This document shows positions 1 through 10,990 of a stretch of DNA of 64,000 bases, piece by piece. Both the position numbers and the translations under genes were made by a program. Origin of the DNA: Saccharothrix sp. ALI-22-I (lineage in GTDB: Bacteria > Actinomycetota > Actinomycetes > Mycobacteriales > Pseudonocardiaceae). Positions within the stretch are counted from its first letter, which is position 1. Every line of letters starts with the position of its first letter. The stretch lies in NCBI RefSeq assembly GCF_001984175.1, contig NZ_MTQP01000053.1:106133-170132 (forward strand), given 5' to 3'. The notes below the pieces were generated by a model. It worked only from the letters and a program-made list of their open reading frames with translations, did not search any database and had not been told where the DNA came from.

Positions 1-1405
1 CTTCTGCGACTTCCTCGCCGGCAGGACCGACTCGATGGTGCGTCGCCTCGAACGCGAGATGACGGCCGCCGCCGAGGAGCTCGAATTCGAGAAGGCCGCC
101 CGCCTGCGCGACGACCAGGCCGCGCTCAAGCGCGCCTTGGAGAAGCAGGCGGTGGTCCTCGGTGACGGCACGGACGCCGATGTGGTCGCGTTCGCGCAGG
201 ACGACCTGGAGGTGTCGGTCCAGGTCTTCCACGTGCGCGGCGGCCGGGTGCGCGGCCAGCGCGGCTGGGTGGTCGACAAGGTGGACGAGACCGGCGTGAC
301 CGGCCTGGTCGACCAGTTCGTCACCCAGTTCTACGGCGAGCAGGTGGAGTCCGCCCAGGTCAGCGGTGTGGAGTCGGCGCCGGTGCCGCGCGAGGTGCTG
401 GTGCCGGAACTGCCCGACGACGCCGAGGCGGTCGAGAAGTGGCTGTCGGACCTGCGCGGCAGCCGGGTGGTCTTGCGCGTGCCGCAGCGCGGTGACAAGC
501 GGGCGCTCATGGAGACGGTGGAGCGCAACGCCAAGGAGGCGTTCCAGCAGCACAAGCTGCGCCGCGCGGGCGACCTGACGGCCCGGTCGGCGGCCCTGCA
601 GGAGCTCCAGGAGGCGCTGGGCCTGGACACCGCGCCGCTGCGCATCGAGTGCACCGACATCAGCCACGTGCAGGGCACCGACGTGGTGGCCTCGCTGGTG
701 GTGTTCGAGGACGGCCTGGCGCGCAAGTCCGAGTACCGCCGGTTCGCCGTCCGCGAGGGCGCCGACCAGGGCGACGTCGGCTCGATCGCCGAGGTGGTGC
801 GGCGGCGGTTCCAGGCGTACCTCAAGGAGAACCGCGAAGGCCCGACGCCGGGCATCGACCCGGAGACGGGCAAGCCGCGCAAGTTCGCCTACGCGCCGAA
901 CCTGCTGGTCGTGGACGGCGGCGCGCCCCAGGCGCAGGTAGCCTCCGACGTGCTGGCGGAGCTGGGCATCACCGATGTGGCGGTGGTCGGCCTGGCCAAG
1001 CGGTTGGAGGAAGTCTGGGTGCCCGGCGAGCCCGACCCGGTGATCCTGCCGCGCACCAGCGAAGCCCTGTACCTGTTGCAGCGCGTGCGCGACGAGGCGC
1101 ACCGGTTCGCGATCGCCTACCACCGGCAGAAGCGGTCCAAGCGGATGACGACGTCCGCGCTGGACGAGGTGCCGGGTCTTGGTCAGACGCGCAAGGCCGC
1201 GCTGCTGAAGCACTTCGGCTCACTGAAGAAGTTGCGTGAGGCGAGCATCGAGGAGATCAGCGTGGTGCCCGGAGTGGGCCGGCGCACCGCGGAGGCCGTG
1301 CACGCGACGCTGGGCGCGGCCGGTACCGAAGGACCGTCGACGGCATCGACAATCGGGCGACTGACGGCGGAGCCAGGAATCGAACACCGACGGGAGCACA
1401 AGTGA
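1..1405 (+). CDS. uvrC: Excinuclease ABC subunit C, 3' part (5' end outside the window)
   Basis: UvrC makes the dual incisions around bulky DNA lesions in UvrABC nucleotide excision repair. The frame is open from base 2 with no start, so the GIY-YIG nuclease half lies upstream of the window. Present are the end of the linker (CDFLAG), the UVR motif ([14 protein letters not shown]) that contacts UvrB, the RNase H-like endonuclease domain ([14 protein letters not shown], then the [21 protein letters not shown] stretch), and a C-terminal tandem helix-hairpin-helix ([17 protein letters not shown] and [12 protein letters not shown]). The stop overlaps the rapZ GTG by 4 bases, so it is co-transcribed with rapZ-yvcK-whiA, a standard actinobacterial arrangement. 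Identity is certain; only the truncation is imposed by the window. Confidence 0.97.
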   Translation, partial: FCDFLAGRTDSMVRRLEREMTAAAEELEFEKAARLRDDQAALKRALEKQAVVLGDGTDADVVAFAQDDLEVSVQVFHVRGGRVRGQRGWVVDKVDETGVTGLVDQFVTQFYGEQVESAQVSGVESAPVPREVLVPELPDDAEAVEKWLSDLRGSRVVLRVPQRGDKRALMETVERNAKEAFQQHKLRRAGDLTARSAALQELQEALGLDTAPLRIECTDISHVQGTDVVASLVVFEDGLARKSEYRRFAVREGADQGDVGSIAEVVRRRFQAYLKENREGPTPGIDPETGKPRKFAYAPNLLVVDGGAPQAQVASDVLAELGITDVAVVGLAKRLEEVWVPGEPDPVILPRTSEALYLLQRVRDEAHRFAIAYHRQKRSKRMTTSALDEVPGLGQTRKAALLKHFGSLKKLREASIEEISVVPGVGRRTAEAVHATLGAAGTEGPSTASTIGRLTAEPGIEHRREHK

Positions 1406-2289
1406 GCGGACCGGCCGGCGAGAAGTCCGGCATCGAAGTCGCGGTGGTGACGGGCCTGTCCGGAGCGGGCCGCAGCACCGCCGCGAAGTGCTTGGAAGAC
1501 CTCGGTTGGTTCGTGGTGGACAACCTGCCGCCCGAGCTGATCGCCACCATGGTGGAGCTGGGCGCGCAGGCCAGAGGCGCCATCACCAGGGTCGCGGTGG
1601 TGATGGACGTGCGCAGCCGCGCGTTCACCGAGGACCTGGCGGCGGTCATCAAGGACCTGGACGCGCGCGGCTACAAGCCGAAGGTGCTGTTCCTGGAGGC
1701 CACCGACGACGTGCTGATCCGCCGGTTCGAGTCGGTCCGGCGCGGCCACCCGTTGCAGGCCGACGGGCGGCTGGCCGACGGCATCGAGAACGAGCGGATC
1801 CTGCTCACGCCGCTGCGTGAGGAGGCCGACCTGGTGCTGGACACCTCGGCGCTGTCGGTGCACCAGCTGCGGGCCAAGATCGAGGACACGTTCGGCACCG
1901 AGTCGGCCACCCGCACTCGCGTCACGGTGCTGTCGTTCGGCTACAAGTACGGCCTGCCGATGGACGCCGACCTGGTGATGGACGTGCGGTTCCTGCCCAA
2001 CCCGTTCTGGATCCCGGAGCTGCGCGAGCAGACCGGCCTGGACGGCGACGTGCGCAACTACGTGCTCACGCAGGAGGGCGCGGAGGAGTTCCTGGACCGC
2101 TACCACGAGCTGCTGCGGCTCATCGGCGCCGGCTACCGGCGCGAGGGCAAGCGGTACCTGACGCTGGCGGTCGGCTGCACCGGCGGCAAGCACCGCAGCG
2201 TGGCCATCTCCGAGGAGCTGGCGGGCAGGTTGGCCAGCGAGGACGGCATGGCGGTCAAGGTCGTGCACCGGGACCTGGGACGCGAGTGA
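1402..2289 (+). CDS. rapZ: RapZ/YvcJ family nucleotide-binding protein
   Basis: This is a P-loop NTPase of the RapZ (YvcJ) family. The 295-residue length is normal. The Walker A loop GLSGAGRST is at residues 18-26. The C-terminal family signature begins at [21 protein letters not shown] and ends in the [10 protein letters not shown] motif. In Enterobacteria RapZ is an RNA-binding adaptor controlling GlmS sRNAs. In Gram-positives YvcJ hydrolyses GTP/ATP and its role is less clear, so no RNA target is claimed. It starts with GTG inside the uvrC stop and overlaps yvcK by 4 bases, so translation is probably coupled. The rapZ-yvcK-whiA trio is a conserved actinobacterial and Firmicute module. Confidence 0.95.
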   Translation: MSGPAGEKSGIEVAVVTGLSGAGRSTAAKCLEDLGWFVVDNLPPELIATMVELGAQARGAITRVAVVMDVRSRAFTEDLAAVIKDLDARGYKPKVLFLEATDDVLIRRFESVRRGHPLQADGRLADGIENERILLTPLREEADLVLDTSALSVHQLRAKIEDTFGTESATRTRVTVLSFGYKYGLPMDADLVMDVRFLPNPFWIPELREQTGLDGDVRNYVLTQEGAEEFLDRYHELLRLIGAGYRREGKRYLTLAVGCTGGKHRSVAISEELAGRLASEDGMAVKVVHRDLGRE

Positions 2290-3317
2290 GCTGGAAAGCG
2301 GTAGCGCTGGGCGGTGGGCACGGGCTGCACGCCACCCTCACCGCCCTGCGCAGGGTGACCGGCGACGTGACGGCCGTGGTGACGGTCGCGGACGACGGCG
2401 GCTCCTCGGGGCGGTTGCGCCGCGAGCTGGGCCTGCTGCCGCCCGGTGACCTGCGCAAGGCGATGGTGGCGCTGGCCGGCCCGGACGAGTCCAGCGCGCT
2501 GTGGGCGAGGCTGTTCCAGCACCGGTTCGGCGGCACCGGCGCGCTCGCCGGCCACGCCGTGGGCAACCTGGTGCTGGCCGGTCTGCTGGAGCAGCTGGGC
2601 GACCCGGTCGCGGTGCTGGAGGAGGCCGGACGGCTGCTCGGCGTGCGCGGCCGGGTGCTGCCGATGTGCACCGAGCCGTTGTCGATCGAGGCCGACGTGA
2701 CCGGGCTGGACGAGGACGCCGACGTGGTGCGCCGCATCCGCGGCCAGGTCGCGATCGCCACCACGCCGGGCCGGGTGCAGCGCATCCGGCTCTACGGTCC
2801 GGGCGGCCCGGGTGAGGCGCCGCGCGGCTGCCCGCAGGCGGTCGAGGCGGTGCTCGGCGCGGACGTGGTGCTGCTCGGGCCGGGCTCGTGGTTCACCAGC
2901 GTGCTGCCGCACCTGCTGGTGCCGGAGCTGCACGACGCGCTGATCCGGACGTCGGCCAGGAAGGTCGTGGTGCTCAACCTCGTCCCCCAACCGGGGGAAA
3001 CAGAAGGCTTCTCGCCGGAGCTGCACCTCGACGTGCTGTGCGAGCACGCGCCCGCCCTGCGGGTGGACGCGGTGATCGCGGACGTCGGCGCGGTGCCGGT
3101 TCCGGACCGGTTGGGCCGGGCCGCCGCAGCTCTCGGGGCCGCGGCGCACCTCGCTCCGATCGCGGTGGCGGGCGCGCCGGACCGGCACGACCCGACCGCG
3201 CTGGCGTTGAGCATCCGGCGGGCGTTGGCCGGCCCTGGTGACAGGACCGGCGGGGCGTCGAGTACAACCCTCCAGGAAGATCGTACGACCAGGGGAGGCG
3301 AGGCACCGTGGCGATGA
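2286..3317 (+). CDS. yvcK: YvcK/CofD-like gluconeogenesis and cell-shape factor
   Basis: This protein belongs to the CofD/YvcK fold. The N-terminal [16 protein letters not shown] nucleotide-binding loop, the [16 protein letters not shown] motif and the GNLVLAGLL segment are all present. In Bacillus and mycobacteria YvcK (CuvA) binds UDP-sugars and is needed for cell shape and growth on gluconeogenic carbon. A metabolic or cell-wall role here is by family analogy. The last 25 or so residues (from about GDRTGG) are unconserved, polar and low-complexity. The gene overlaps rapZ by 4 bases and whiA by 10. An aggggagg Shine-Dalgarno for whiA lies inside its 3' end. Confidence 0.94.
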   Translation: MSWKAVALGGGHGLHATLTALRRVTGDVTAVVTVADDGGSSGRLRRELGLLPPGDLRKAMVALAGPDESSALWARLFQHRFGGTGALAGHAVGNLVLAGLLEQLGDPVAVLEEAGRLLGVRGRVLPMCTEPLSIEADVTGLDEDADVVRRIRGQVAIATTPGRVQRIRLYGPGGPGEAPRGCPQAVEAVLGADVVLLGPGSWFTSVLPHLLVPELHDALIRTSARKVVVLNLVPQPGETEGFSPELHLDVLCEHAPALRVDAVIADVGAVPVPDRLGRAAAALGAAAHLAPIAVAGAPDRHDPTALALSIRRALAGPGDRTGGASSTTLQEDRTTRGGEAPWR

Positions 3318-4294
3318 CGTCTGCGGTGAAGGACGAGCTGAGCAGGCTGGCCGTCTCCAAGACCTGTTGCCGCCGCGCGGAGGTCGCCTCGCTCCTGCGG
3401 TTCGCGGGCGGCCTGCACATCGTCGGCGGGCGGGTGGTCGTCGAGGCGGAGCTGGACCTGGGCTCCACGGCGCGGCGGCTGCGCCGGGAGATCCACGAGC
3501 TGTACGGGCACCAGTCCGACGTGTTCACCGTCACGTCCAGCGGTTTGCGCAAGGGCACCCGGTTCGTGGTGCGCGTGGTCAAGGACGGCGAGGGCCTGGC
3601 CCGGCAGACCGGGCTGCTGGACCCGCGCGGTCGGCCGGTGCGCGGGCTGCCCGCGCCGGTGGTGTCGGGCGGGGTGTGCGACGCCGAGGCGGCGTGGCGC
3701 GGCGCGTTCCTGGCGCACGGCTCGCTGACCGAGCCGGGGCGGTCGTCCTCGATGGAGGTGACCTGCCCGGGGCCGGAGGCGGCGTTGGCGCTGGTCGGCG
3801 CGGCGCGGCGGATGGGCATCGGCTCGAAGTCGCGGGAGGTGCGCGGCGCGGAGCGGGTGGTTATAAGGGATGGCGACGCGATCGGCGCGATGCTGACCAG
3901 GCTGGGCGCGCACGACAGCGTGCTGGCGTGGGAGGAGCGCCGGATGCGCCGCGAGGTGCGGGCGACGGCGAACCGGCTGGCCAACTTCGACGACGCCAAC
4001 CTGCGGCGTTCGGCGCGTGCGGCGGTGGCGGCGGCGGCCAGGGTGCAGCGCGCGCTGGAGATCCTGGGCGCCGAGGCGCCGGACCACCTGGCCGCGGCGG
4101 GCGAGTTGCGCTTGGCGCACCGCCAGGCGTCGCTGGAGGAGCTGGGCCAGCTGTCGGAGCCGCAGATGACGAAGGACGCGGTGGCGGGCCGCATCCGGCG
4201 GCTGCTGGCGATGGCGGACAAGCGGGCCAAGGAACTGGGCATGCCCGACACCGAGTCCGCGGTGACCGCGGACATGCTGGACGCCGAGGTCTAG
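3308..4294 (+). CDS. whiA: Sporulation transcription regulator WhiA
   Basis: WhiA is the DNA-binding regulator that, with WhiB, triggers sporulation septation in Streptomyces. It is conserved in non-sporulating Gram-positives too. The 328-residue protein has the N-terminal motif [11 protein letters not shown], the degenerate LAGLIDADG-like domain ([31 protein letters not shown]) and a C-terminal helix-turn-helix ([21 protein letters not shown]). The GTG at 3308 has an aggggagg site 8 bases upstream; the ATG at 3314 is a possible alternative. It is the last gene of the uvrC-rapZ-yvcK-whiA operon, followed by a strong hairpin. It supports, but does not prove, a mycelial actinomycete. Confidence 0.96.
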   Translation: MAMTSAVKDELSRLAVSKTCCRRAEVASLLRFAGGLHIVGGRVVVEAELDLGSTARRLRREIHELYGHQSDVFTVTSSGLRKGTRFVVRVVKDGEGLARQTGLLDPRGRPVRGLPAPVVSGGVCDAEAAWRGAFLAHGSLTEPGRSSSMEVTCPGPEAALALVGAARRMGIGSKSREVRGAERVVIRDGDAIGAMLTRLGAHDSVLAWEERRMRREVRATANRLANFDDANLRRSARAAVAAAARVQRALEILGAEAPDHLAAAGELRLAHRQASLEELGQLSEPQMTKDAVAGRIRRLLAMADKRAKELGMPDTESAVTADMLDAEV

Positions 4295-4307
4295 CGACCC
4301 GTACCGA

Positions 4308-4338
4308 CGAGCGGCGGGACACCGTGTCCCGCCGCTCG
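4308..4338 (+). terminator. Intrinsic-type terminator after whiA
   Basis: A perfect 14-bp stem lies 13 bases after the whiA stop: arms 4308-4321 and 4325-4338 around a 3-base loop. There is no T tract, as is common in high-GC actinomycetes. It probably ends the uvrC-whiA operon. Confidence 0.8.
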
Positions 4339-4440
4339 CAGTGATCTTGTAGGCGCTCCAGGCGATCGGGATGCCGCCGCAGAGGTACGCGATCCGCACC
4401 GCGTCCCCCGTGCCCGACCGAGCACCCGACGCCGCCCGCG

Positions 4441-5185
4441 GTGGTGCTCGGGCGGGCGACCGACCCGGCGTTCACCGCACTCGACTCGCACCTGACCCGG
4501 GTGCGGGACGCGCTGCCCGGCGTCTCCTGGCTGGAGGCCGACCACCGCGCGGCGTTGCTGGACGGGCTGCGCGCGAGCCAGCCGAGCCTGATCTACCTGT
4601 ACTGCCACGGCGGCATCGCCAACGGCGTCGGCTACGTCGCGCTGCGCCTCGACGAGACCCCGCTGACCTCGTACGAGTTCGACCGCGGCTTCCGCCGCCG
4701 GTGGCGGTCCCGGCCGTTGGTGCTGCTCAACGGGTGCAGCACCGCCGCGCTGGGCGTCGGCCAGGACTTCCCGCTGGTGGGCCGACTGCTCTGGGCGGGC
4801 GCGGCGGGGGTGGTCGGTACCGAGGTGGACGTGCGCGAGCAGCAGGCGTGCGCGTTCGCCGACGGGCTGCTGCCCGCGTTGCTCGCCCGCGGCGCGACCG
4901 CCGGCGAGGCGACCCGCGACGCCCGACTGGCCCTGCTGCGCGCCGGGAGCGGTGCTCGCCCTGTTCCCGGCGGGCAGCGCGCTGTTCGGCGCGTACGGGG
5001 TCGGGCTGCTGATCGGGTTCCTGGCCTACCTCGTCGTGCTGCTGGCGATGGTGGTCGTGTCGCGGAACTTCTCGGTCGACTGGTTCCTCGACGGCCGGCG
5101 CAAGGCCCCGGCCGCGGACGAAGAACGTGACGGCCGTGAAACCAACGCCCCGATGGGTAACCCGGAGGTACGTGTGCACGGGTGA
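4441..5185 (+). pseudogene. CHAT-protease-like fragment with disrupted frame, followed by a membrane segment
   Basis: From 4441 the frame encodes the C-terminal half of a CHAT (caspase-HetF-associated) peptidase domain. The putative catalytic His is in YLYCHGG (about residue 56) and the Cys in LLNGCSTAA (about residue 99), followed by GAAGVVGTEVDV and the GEATRDARLALLRAG helix. No N-terminal partner domain precedes it. After about 4950 the frame turns into Arg/Gly-rich nonsense, while the +1-shifted frame (4952-5185) gives a convincing hydrophobic segment (GVGLLIGFLAYLVVLLAM) and a polar tail with a stop. The simplest reading is a 5'-truncated, frameshifted remnant of a CHAT gene with a membrane tail. 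Two overlapping small genes are less likely. No good ribosome-binding site precedes 4441. The call of CHAT homology is firm; the call of pseudogene is an inference. Confidence 0.6.
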
Positions 5186-5187
5186 GG

Positions 5188-5205
5188 TGTTACTCCGAAG
5201 TAACA
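5188..5205. promoter_or_regulatory. Perfect palindromic operator-like site upstream of gap
   Basis: TGTTACT (5188-5194), a 4-base spacer and AGTAACA (5199-5205) form an exact inverted repeat in an AT-richer patch 160 bases before gap. The symmetry and size fit a dimeric (TetR- or GntR-type) regulator site. The regulator is not identifiable from the sequence. Confidence 0.5.
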
Positions 5206-5257
5206 AGCCGGACAAGCTGGATTTTCTTGTTCGATAAAGAGATCCTGGTGGTCCACG

Positions 5258-5287
5258 TGACCAGGGACGCAGCCCGGAGGCTAGGCT
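5258..5287 (+). promoter_or_regulatory. Candidate promoter of the gap-pgk-tpiA operon
   Basis: TGACCA (5258-5263) and TAGGCT (5282-5287) are separated by 18 bases and resemble principal-sigma -35 and -10 boxes of actinobacteria. A short hairpin with 6-bp arms (5326-5342) lies in the inferred leader before the gap ribosome-binding site. Confidence 0.35.
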
Positions 5288-5289
5288 GA

Positions 5290-6369
<1,080 letters not shown>

Positions 6370-6392
6370 CGACGACAAGCGGGAAGCTCGCT

Positions 6393-7555
<1,163 letters not shown>

Positions 7556-7556
<1 letters not shown>

Positions 7557-8344
7557 TGGCCCAGCGTCAGCCGCTCATCGCGGGCAACTGGAAGATGAAC
7601 CTCAACCACCTGGAGGCCATCGCCCTGGTGCAGAAGATCGCCTTCTCCCTGCCGGAGAAGTACTTCGCCAAGGTCGAGGTCGCGGTGCTGCCGCCGTTCG
7701 TCGACATCCGGTCCGTGCAGACCCTGTGCGACGGCGACAAGCTGAAGCTCAAGTACGGCGCGCAGGACCTCTCGCCGCACGACTCGGGCGCCTACACCGG
7801 TGACGTGTCCGGCCCGATGCTGGCCAAGCTCGGCTGCACCTACGTCACCGTCGGCCACTCCGAGCGGCGCGAGTACCACAACGAGGACGACGCGCTGGTC
7901 AACAAGAAGGTCAAGGCGGCGCTCAAGCACGGCATCAGCCCGATCTTCTGCCTCGGCGAGCAGTTGGACGTCCGCGAGGCCGGCCGGCACGTCGAACACT
8001 GCACCGACCAGCTCGTCGCCGGCCTCAAGGGCCTCACCGCCGAGCAGGTGCGCGACGTGGTCGTCGCCTACGAGCCCGTGTGGGCCATCGGCACCGGCAA
8101 GGTCGCCTCCTCGGCCGACGCGCAGGAGGTGTGCGCGGCGCTGCGGGTCAAACTCGCCGAGCTGTACGGCGAGGACGTCGCCTCGGCCGTTCGGGTGCTT
8201 TACGGCGGGTCGGTCAAGTCGGGCAACATCGCCGAGCTCATCGCCCAGAAGGACATCGACGGCGCCCTCGTGGGTGGTGCGAGCCTGGACGCGGACGAGT
8301 TCGCCAAGCTGTGCGCGCTCGCCGCGGGCGGACCTCTACCCTGA
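7556..8344 (+). CDS. tpiA: Triosephosphate isomerase
   Basis: TpiA interconverts dihydroxyacetone phosphate and glyceraldehyde-3-phosphate. The 262-residue TIM barrel shows the N-terminal [10 protein letters not shown] with the substrate lysine, the catalytic histidine in [11 protein letters not shown], the catalytic glutamate in [14 protein letters not shown], and the phosphate-binding YGGSVKSGN and GALVGGASL loops. The start overlaps the pgk stop by one base. An approximately 90-base gap then separates it from secG; it begins with a TTGACA hexamer at 8350 for which I see no well-spaced -10 box. Confidence 0.98.
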
Positions 8345-8434
8345 TGTGATTGACACGCACTCTCCCTACGGTGGTCCACGGTCGGCAGTCGACCGGGTAC
8401 TCTGTGGCGTCACCTGCCTGACAGCGAGGAAGAA

Positions 8435-8668
8435 ATGATCCTGTTCCTTCAGATCCTGTTGATCGTCTCCAGCTTGCTGCTGATCCTGCTGGTGCTCCTG
8501 CACCGGGGACGTGGCGGCGGTCTTTCCTCGTTGTTCGGCGGCGGTATGCAGTCCAGCCTGTCCGGTTCCAGCGTGGTGGAGAAGAACCTCGACCGGCTGA
8601 CGTTGTTCGTCGGCGCGGTCTGGGTCATCGCCATCGTGGGCATCGGGCTGTTGATGAAGGTCAGCTGA
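8435..8668 (+). CDS. secG: Preprotein translocase subunit SecG
   Basis: SecG is the small accessory subunit of the SecYEG export channel. The 77-residue protein has two membrane helices (about 2-21 and 53-73) linked by the conserved Gly-rich cytoplasmic loop (LHRGRGGGLSSLFGGG). The gaggaag ribosome-binding site is about 4 bases upstream of the ATG. Its position directly after tpiA is the usual actinobacterial and wider bacterial order. Confidence 0.96.
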   Translation: MILFLQILLIVSSLLLILLVLLHRGRGGGLSSLFGGGMQSSLSGSSVVEKNLDRLTLFVGAVWVIAIVGIGLLMKVS

Positions 8669-8743
8669 CACAGGTCGGCGGGCGTCCGACGACGCCGGTC
8701 GATACGGACACAGGGAAACCACGTGGTGGGGGTGTGAGGGTCG

Positions 8744-9088
8744 ATGGCTGGTGGTAACGCGATTCGCGGTACCCGCGTCGGCGCAGGCCCGATGGGCGAA
8801 TCGGAGCGCGGCGAGTCCGCGCCCCGACGTCGGGTGTCGTACTGGTGCGCGAACGCGCACGAGTCTCGGCCGTCGTTCGCGGTCGAAGCCGAGATCCCGG
8901 AGAACTGGGACTGCCCCCGGTGCGGTCTTCCGGCGGGGCGCGACGAGCAGGCACCCCCTGCTCCGCCGCGCAACGAGCCGTACAAGACGCACCTGGCGTA
9001 CGTGAAGGAGCGGCGCTCCGACGCGGACGGTGAGGCGATCCTCGAAGAGGCGCTCATCAAGCTGCGCAAGCAGCGCGAAGAGCCCTAG
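8744..9088 (+). CDS. rbpA: RNA polymerase-binding protein RbpA
   Basis: RbpA is an actinobacterial RNA polymerase factor that binds the principal sigma and stabilises the open complex. The 114-residue protein has the N-terminal basic tail (AIRGTRVGAG), a core with a Zn-ribbon-like Cys/His set (WCANAH then CPRCG), and the C-terminal sigma-interaction region (THLAYVKERRS then an acidic/basic helix). Streptomyces RbpA binds zinc through similar residues whereas the mycobacterial form has lost some of them. Here the cysteines are kept. A 10-bp palindrome (ACCACGTGGT, 8718-8727) sits 16 bases before the start. The stop lies in three 9-base near-repeats (tagacaggc-type, 9086-9112). Confidence 0.93.
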   Translation: MAGGNAIRGTRVGAGPMGESERGESAPRRRVSYWCANAHESRPSFAVEAEIPENWDCPRCGLPAGRDEQAPPAPPRNEPYKTHLAYVKERRSDADGEAILEEALIKLRKQREEP

Positions 9089-9128
9089 ACAGGCTAGTCA
9101 GGCTAGACAGGCTCAGGCGAGAACGGTA

Positions 9129-9163
9129 CGACGGCCCCCGTGGGATTCCCGCGGGGGCCGTCG
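9129..9163. terminator. Bidirectional terminator between rbpA and the convergent surface-protein gene
   Basis: Perfect 12-bp arms at 9129-9140 and 9152-9163 with an 11-base loop lie between the convergent ends at 9088 (+) and 9189 (-), so the hairpin can serve both strands. Confidence 0.8.
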
Positions 9164-9188
9164 TCGTCTCGCGTCCTGTTCCGCGTCC

Positions 9189-10112
9189 TCAGGTGCGCTT
9201 GGTGAACAGGCCGGCGAACTGGCGTCGGACCAGGAGCGCGCCCACCAGCAGGAAGAACACCAGGATCACCAGGGTGGACGTCGTGCCGCTGGTCGAACTG
9301 GTCAGGGCGATGTCCACGCTGCCGACCAGCACCACCCCGCAGTCGGCCCGGATGACGTGGCGGCCCGGCTGGATCGTGGTGAACTCGACCCGCGTGCTGA
9401 ACATGCCCGAGGTGTCCGCCTTCGCCGTGCCGACGTTCTCGCCGAGCGAGCTGAGGTACACCGACGAACCGGGGTCGCAGCCGGTGCCGGTCGCGGTCAG
9501 CGGGTCGCCCGGCTGGATGTTGTCCTTGTCCAGGGTCAGGGCGCCGTCACCGTCGAACGGTTTCGTCGTGGTGGACGCGGGCGGGGCCGAGCTGTCGGTC
9601 GTGGTGGTGGTTGTGGTCGTCGGGGTGGTGGTGGCTGCCGGTTGGGTCGTGGTGGTGACCGGCGGACGCGTAACCGTCGTCGTCACCACCGGGGGAGCGG
9701 TCGTCGTGGGGACGACCGGCGGCGGGGTGGTGGTCGTGGTGGGCGTCGGCGTGACGGTGAAGCTGTCCGTCGGGTTCGACGACGCCGTGCACACCGGGCG
9801 GGCGGTGACGCGGTGACCGCCGAGGCTCGCGCCCGCCGGCACGGTGCCCGTGCCCGAACCGTTGTTGCGGCCCCAATGCCAACCGTCGCCGACCACCTGC
9901 TTGCCGTCCCACAAGATCTGCACGGCGCGGTTCGAGCAGTCCGGGTCGAGGTACACACCGGACCAGGTGAGCGTGAACGTGCTCCCGACCGGACCGGAGT
10001 CCGGGCTCGCGACCGCCGTGGCCTGTTGCTGCGCGGATACCGGTGCCGCTACAAGCGCCGTAACGCCATATGCCAAGGCACCGAGTAAAGCTAGTGTTCC
10101 TGCCGATCGCAT
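9189..10112 (-). CDS. Secreted Thr-rich surface protein with C-terminal membrane anchor
   Basis: No family is recognised. The 307-residue product begins with a Sec signal peptide (hydrophobic core LALLGALAYGVTALVAA, likely AxA cleavage at VSA-QQQ). An Ig-like domain follows (SPDSGPVGSTFTLTWSGVY; one Cys pair likely). Then comes a Thr/Pro-rich stalk at roughly residues 115-180 (PTPTTTTTPPPVV type), typical of exported actinobacterial proteins. A second beta-type domain (DNIQPGDPLTATGTGCDPGSS) precedes a membrane helix (STLVILVFFLLVGALLV) and a short basic tail. There is no LPXTG sortase motif. It is divergent, by 44 bases, from the membrane-protein/kinase pair at 10157-12681, which suggests shared regulation. 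Function unknown. Confidence 0.8.
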   Translation of the reverse strand: MRSAGTLALLGALAYGVTALVAAPVSAQQQATAVASPDSGPVGSTFTLTWSGVYLDPDCSNRAVQILWDGKQVVGDGWHWGRNNGSGTGTVPAGASLGGHRVTARPVCTASSNPTDSFTVTPTPTTTTTPPPVVPTTTAPPVVTTTVTRPPVTTTTQPAATTTPTTTTTTTTDSSAPPASTTTKPFDGDGALTLDKDNIQPGDPLTATGTGCDPGSSVYLSSLGENVGTAKADTSGMFSTRVEFTTIQPGRHVIRADCGVVLVGSVDIALTSSTSGTTSTLVILVFFLLVGALLVRRQFAGLFTKRT

Positions 10113-10156
10113 ACCGACTCCCGGACCCGTCCGCCAACCACCGATGAGGTGCCCTT

Positions 10157-10990
10157 GTGAGACGCATTATGAGCAGCGTCGGTTTACTGCTCCTGTGCGG
10201 GATCTTCCTGGGCGTCGCCCCGGCGCACCTTCCCACGGCCCACGCCGCGGGTGACACGGTCAGCATCGACGCCACAGTGGACGGCACCCCGGTCCGCGAG
10301 GACGAACTGCTGCTCGACCCGTCCAGCTCGTCCAGCATCTCGGTGACCGTCCACAACGGAACGGACACGGTGCGGCACGTCAAGACGATCCGGCTGTCGG
10401 GCACCGCGCTGGCGCTGACGTTCTTCTCCTACGACACGACCGTGCCGTTCGACGTGCCCGCCAAGCAGAGCGTCACGCGCGGGTTCGTGCTTGACCTCGG
10501 CCAGCTCGGCACCCAGGCGACCGGGCTGCTGCCGACCGAACTGGAGGTCCTGGACACCAACCGCGACTCGATCGCCTCCATCGGCACGACCGGTGACGTG
10601 CGCGGGTCCATGTGGTCGGTGTACGGGGTGTTCGGGCTCGCGGTGTTCGGGTTGACCGTGCTGGCGTGGGCGGGCGCGCTGTTCGCGCTGGCCCGGCGCC
10701 GGCTGCCGGCCAACCGGTGGCAGCGGGCCATGCGGTTCCTGCCCGCCGGGGTCGGCACCGGGTTGGTCGCGGTCATCTCGCTGTCCGTGCTGCGCGTCAT
10801 GGCGCCCTCACCCGCCGCCGAGATCCCGTTCATCCTCGGCGCGGCGGCAGTCGCCTTCGTGCTCGGCTACCTGACACCGCACCCGTCGGCGGACTCCGAG
10901 GCTCCGTTCAACCCGCCGTTCGACCCGCCGTTCACCGACCCGGAGTCCACTCAGCGCATCACGCGGCCGCTGCCGGGCGGTGCGGCGTGA
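10157..10990 (+). CDS. Exported-domain membrane protein of unknown function (kinase partner)
   Basis: The 277-residue protein has an N-terminal signal or anchor (SSVGLLLLCGIFLGVA) and an extracytoplasmic beta-rich domain of about 110 residues (DTVSIDATVDGTPV to LLPTELEVLD). Three C-terminal membrane helices follow (VYGVFGLAVFGLTVLAWAG; PAGVGTGLVAVISLSVL; FILGAAAVAFVLGYL), then a Pro-rich cytoplasmic tail (FNPPFDPPFTDP). The GTG at 10157 is used; an ATG at 10169 is possible. Its stop overlaps the kinase GTG (GTGA), so the two are translationally coupled. A sensor or partner role for the kinase is inferred from that coupling only. Confidence 0.75.
   Translation: MRRIMSSVGLLLLCGIFLGVAPAHLPTAHAAGDTVSIDATVDGTPVREDELLLDPSSSSSISVTVHNGTDTVRHVKTIRLSGTALALTFFSYDTTVPFDVPAKQSVTRGFVLDLGQLGTQATGLLPTELEVLDTNRDSIASIGTTGDVRGSMWSVYGVFGLAVFGLTVLAWAGALFALARRRLPANRWQRAMRFLPAGVGTGLVAVISLSVLRVMAPSPAAEIPFILGAAAVAFVLGYLTPHPSADSEAPFNPPFDPPFTDPESTQRITRPLPGGAA

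Noticed and set aside
4291..4608. Minus-strand frames over the CHAT remnant and whiA end
   Set aside because: The plus-strand frame has a clear CHAT domain; the opposite frames lack any recognisable motif.
8350..8355. TTGACA as the secG promoter -35 box
   Set aside because: No -10 box lies 16-19 bases downstream; the nearest TAnnnT hexamer is 42 bases away.
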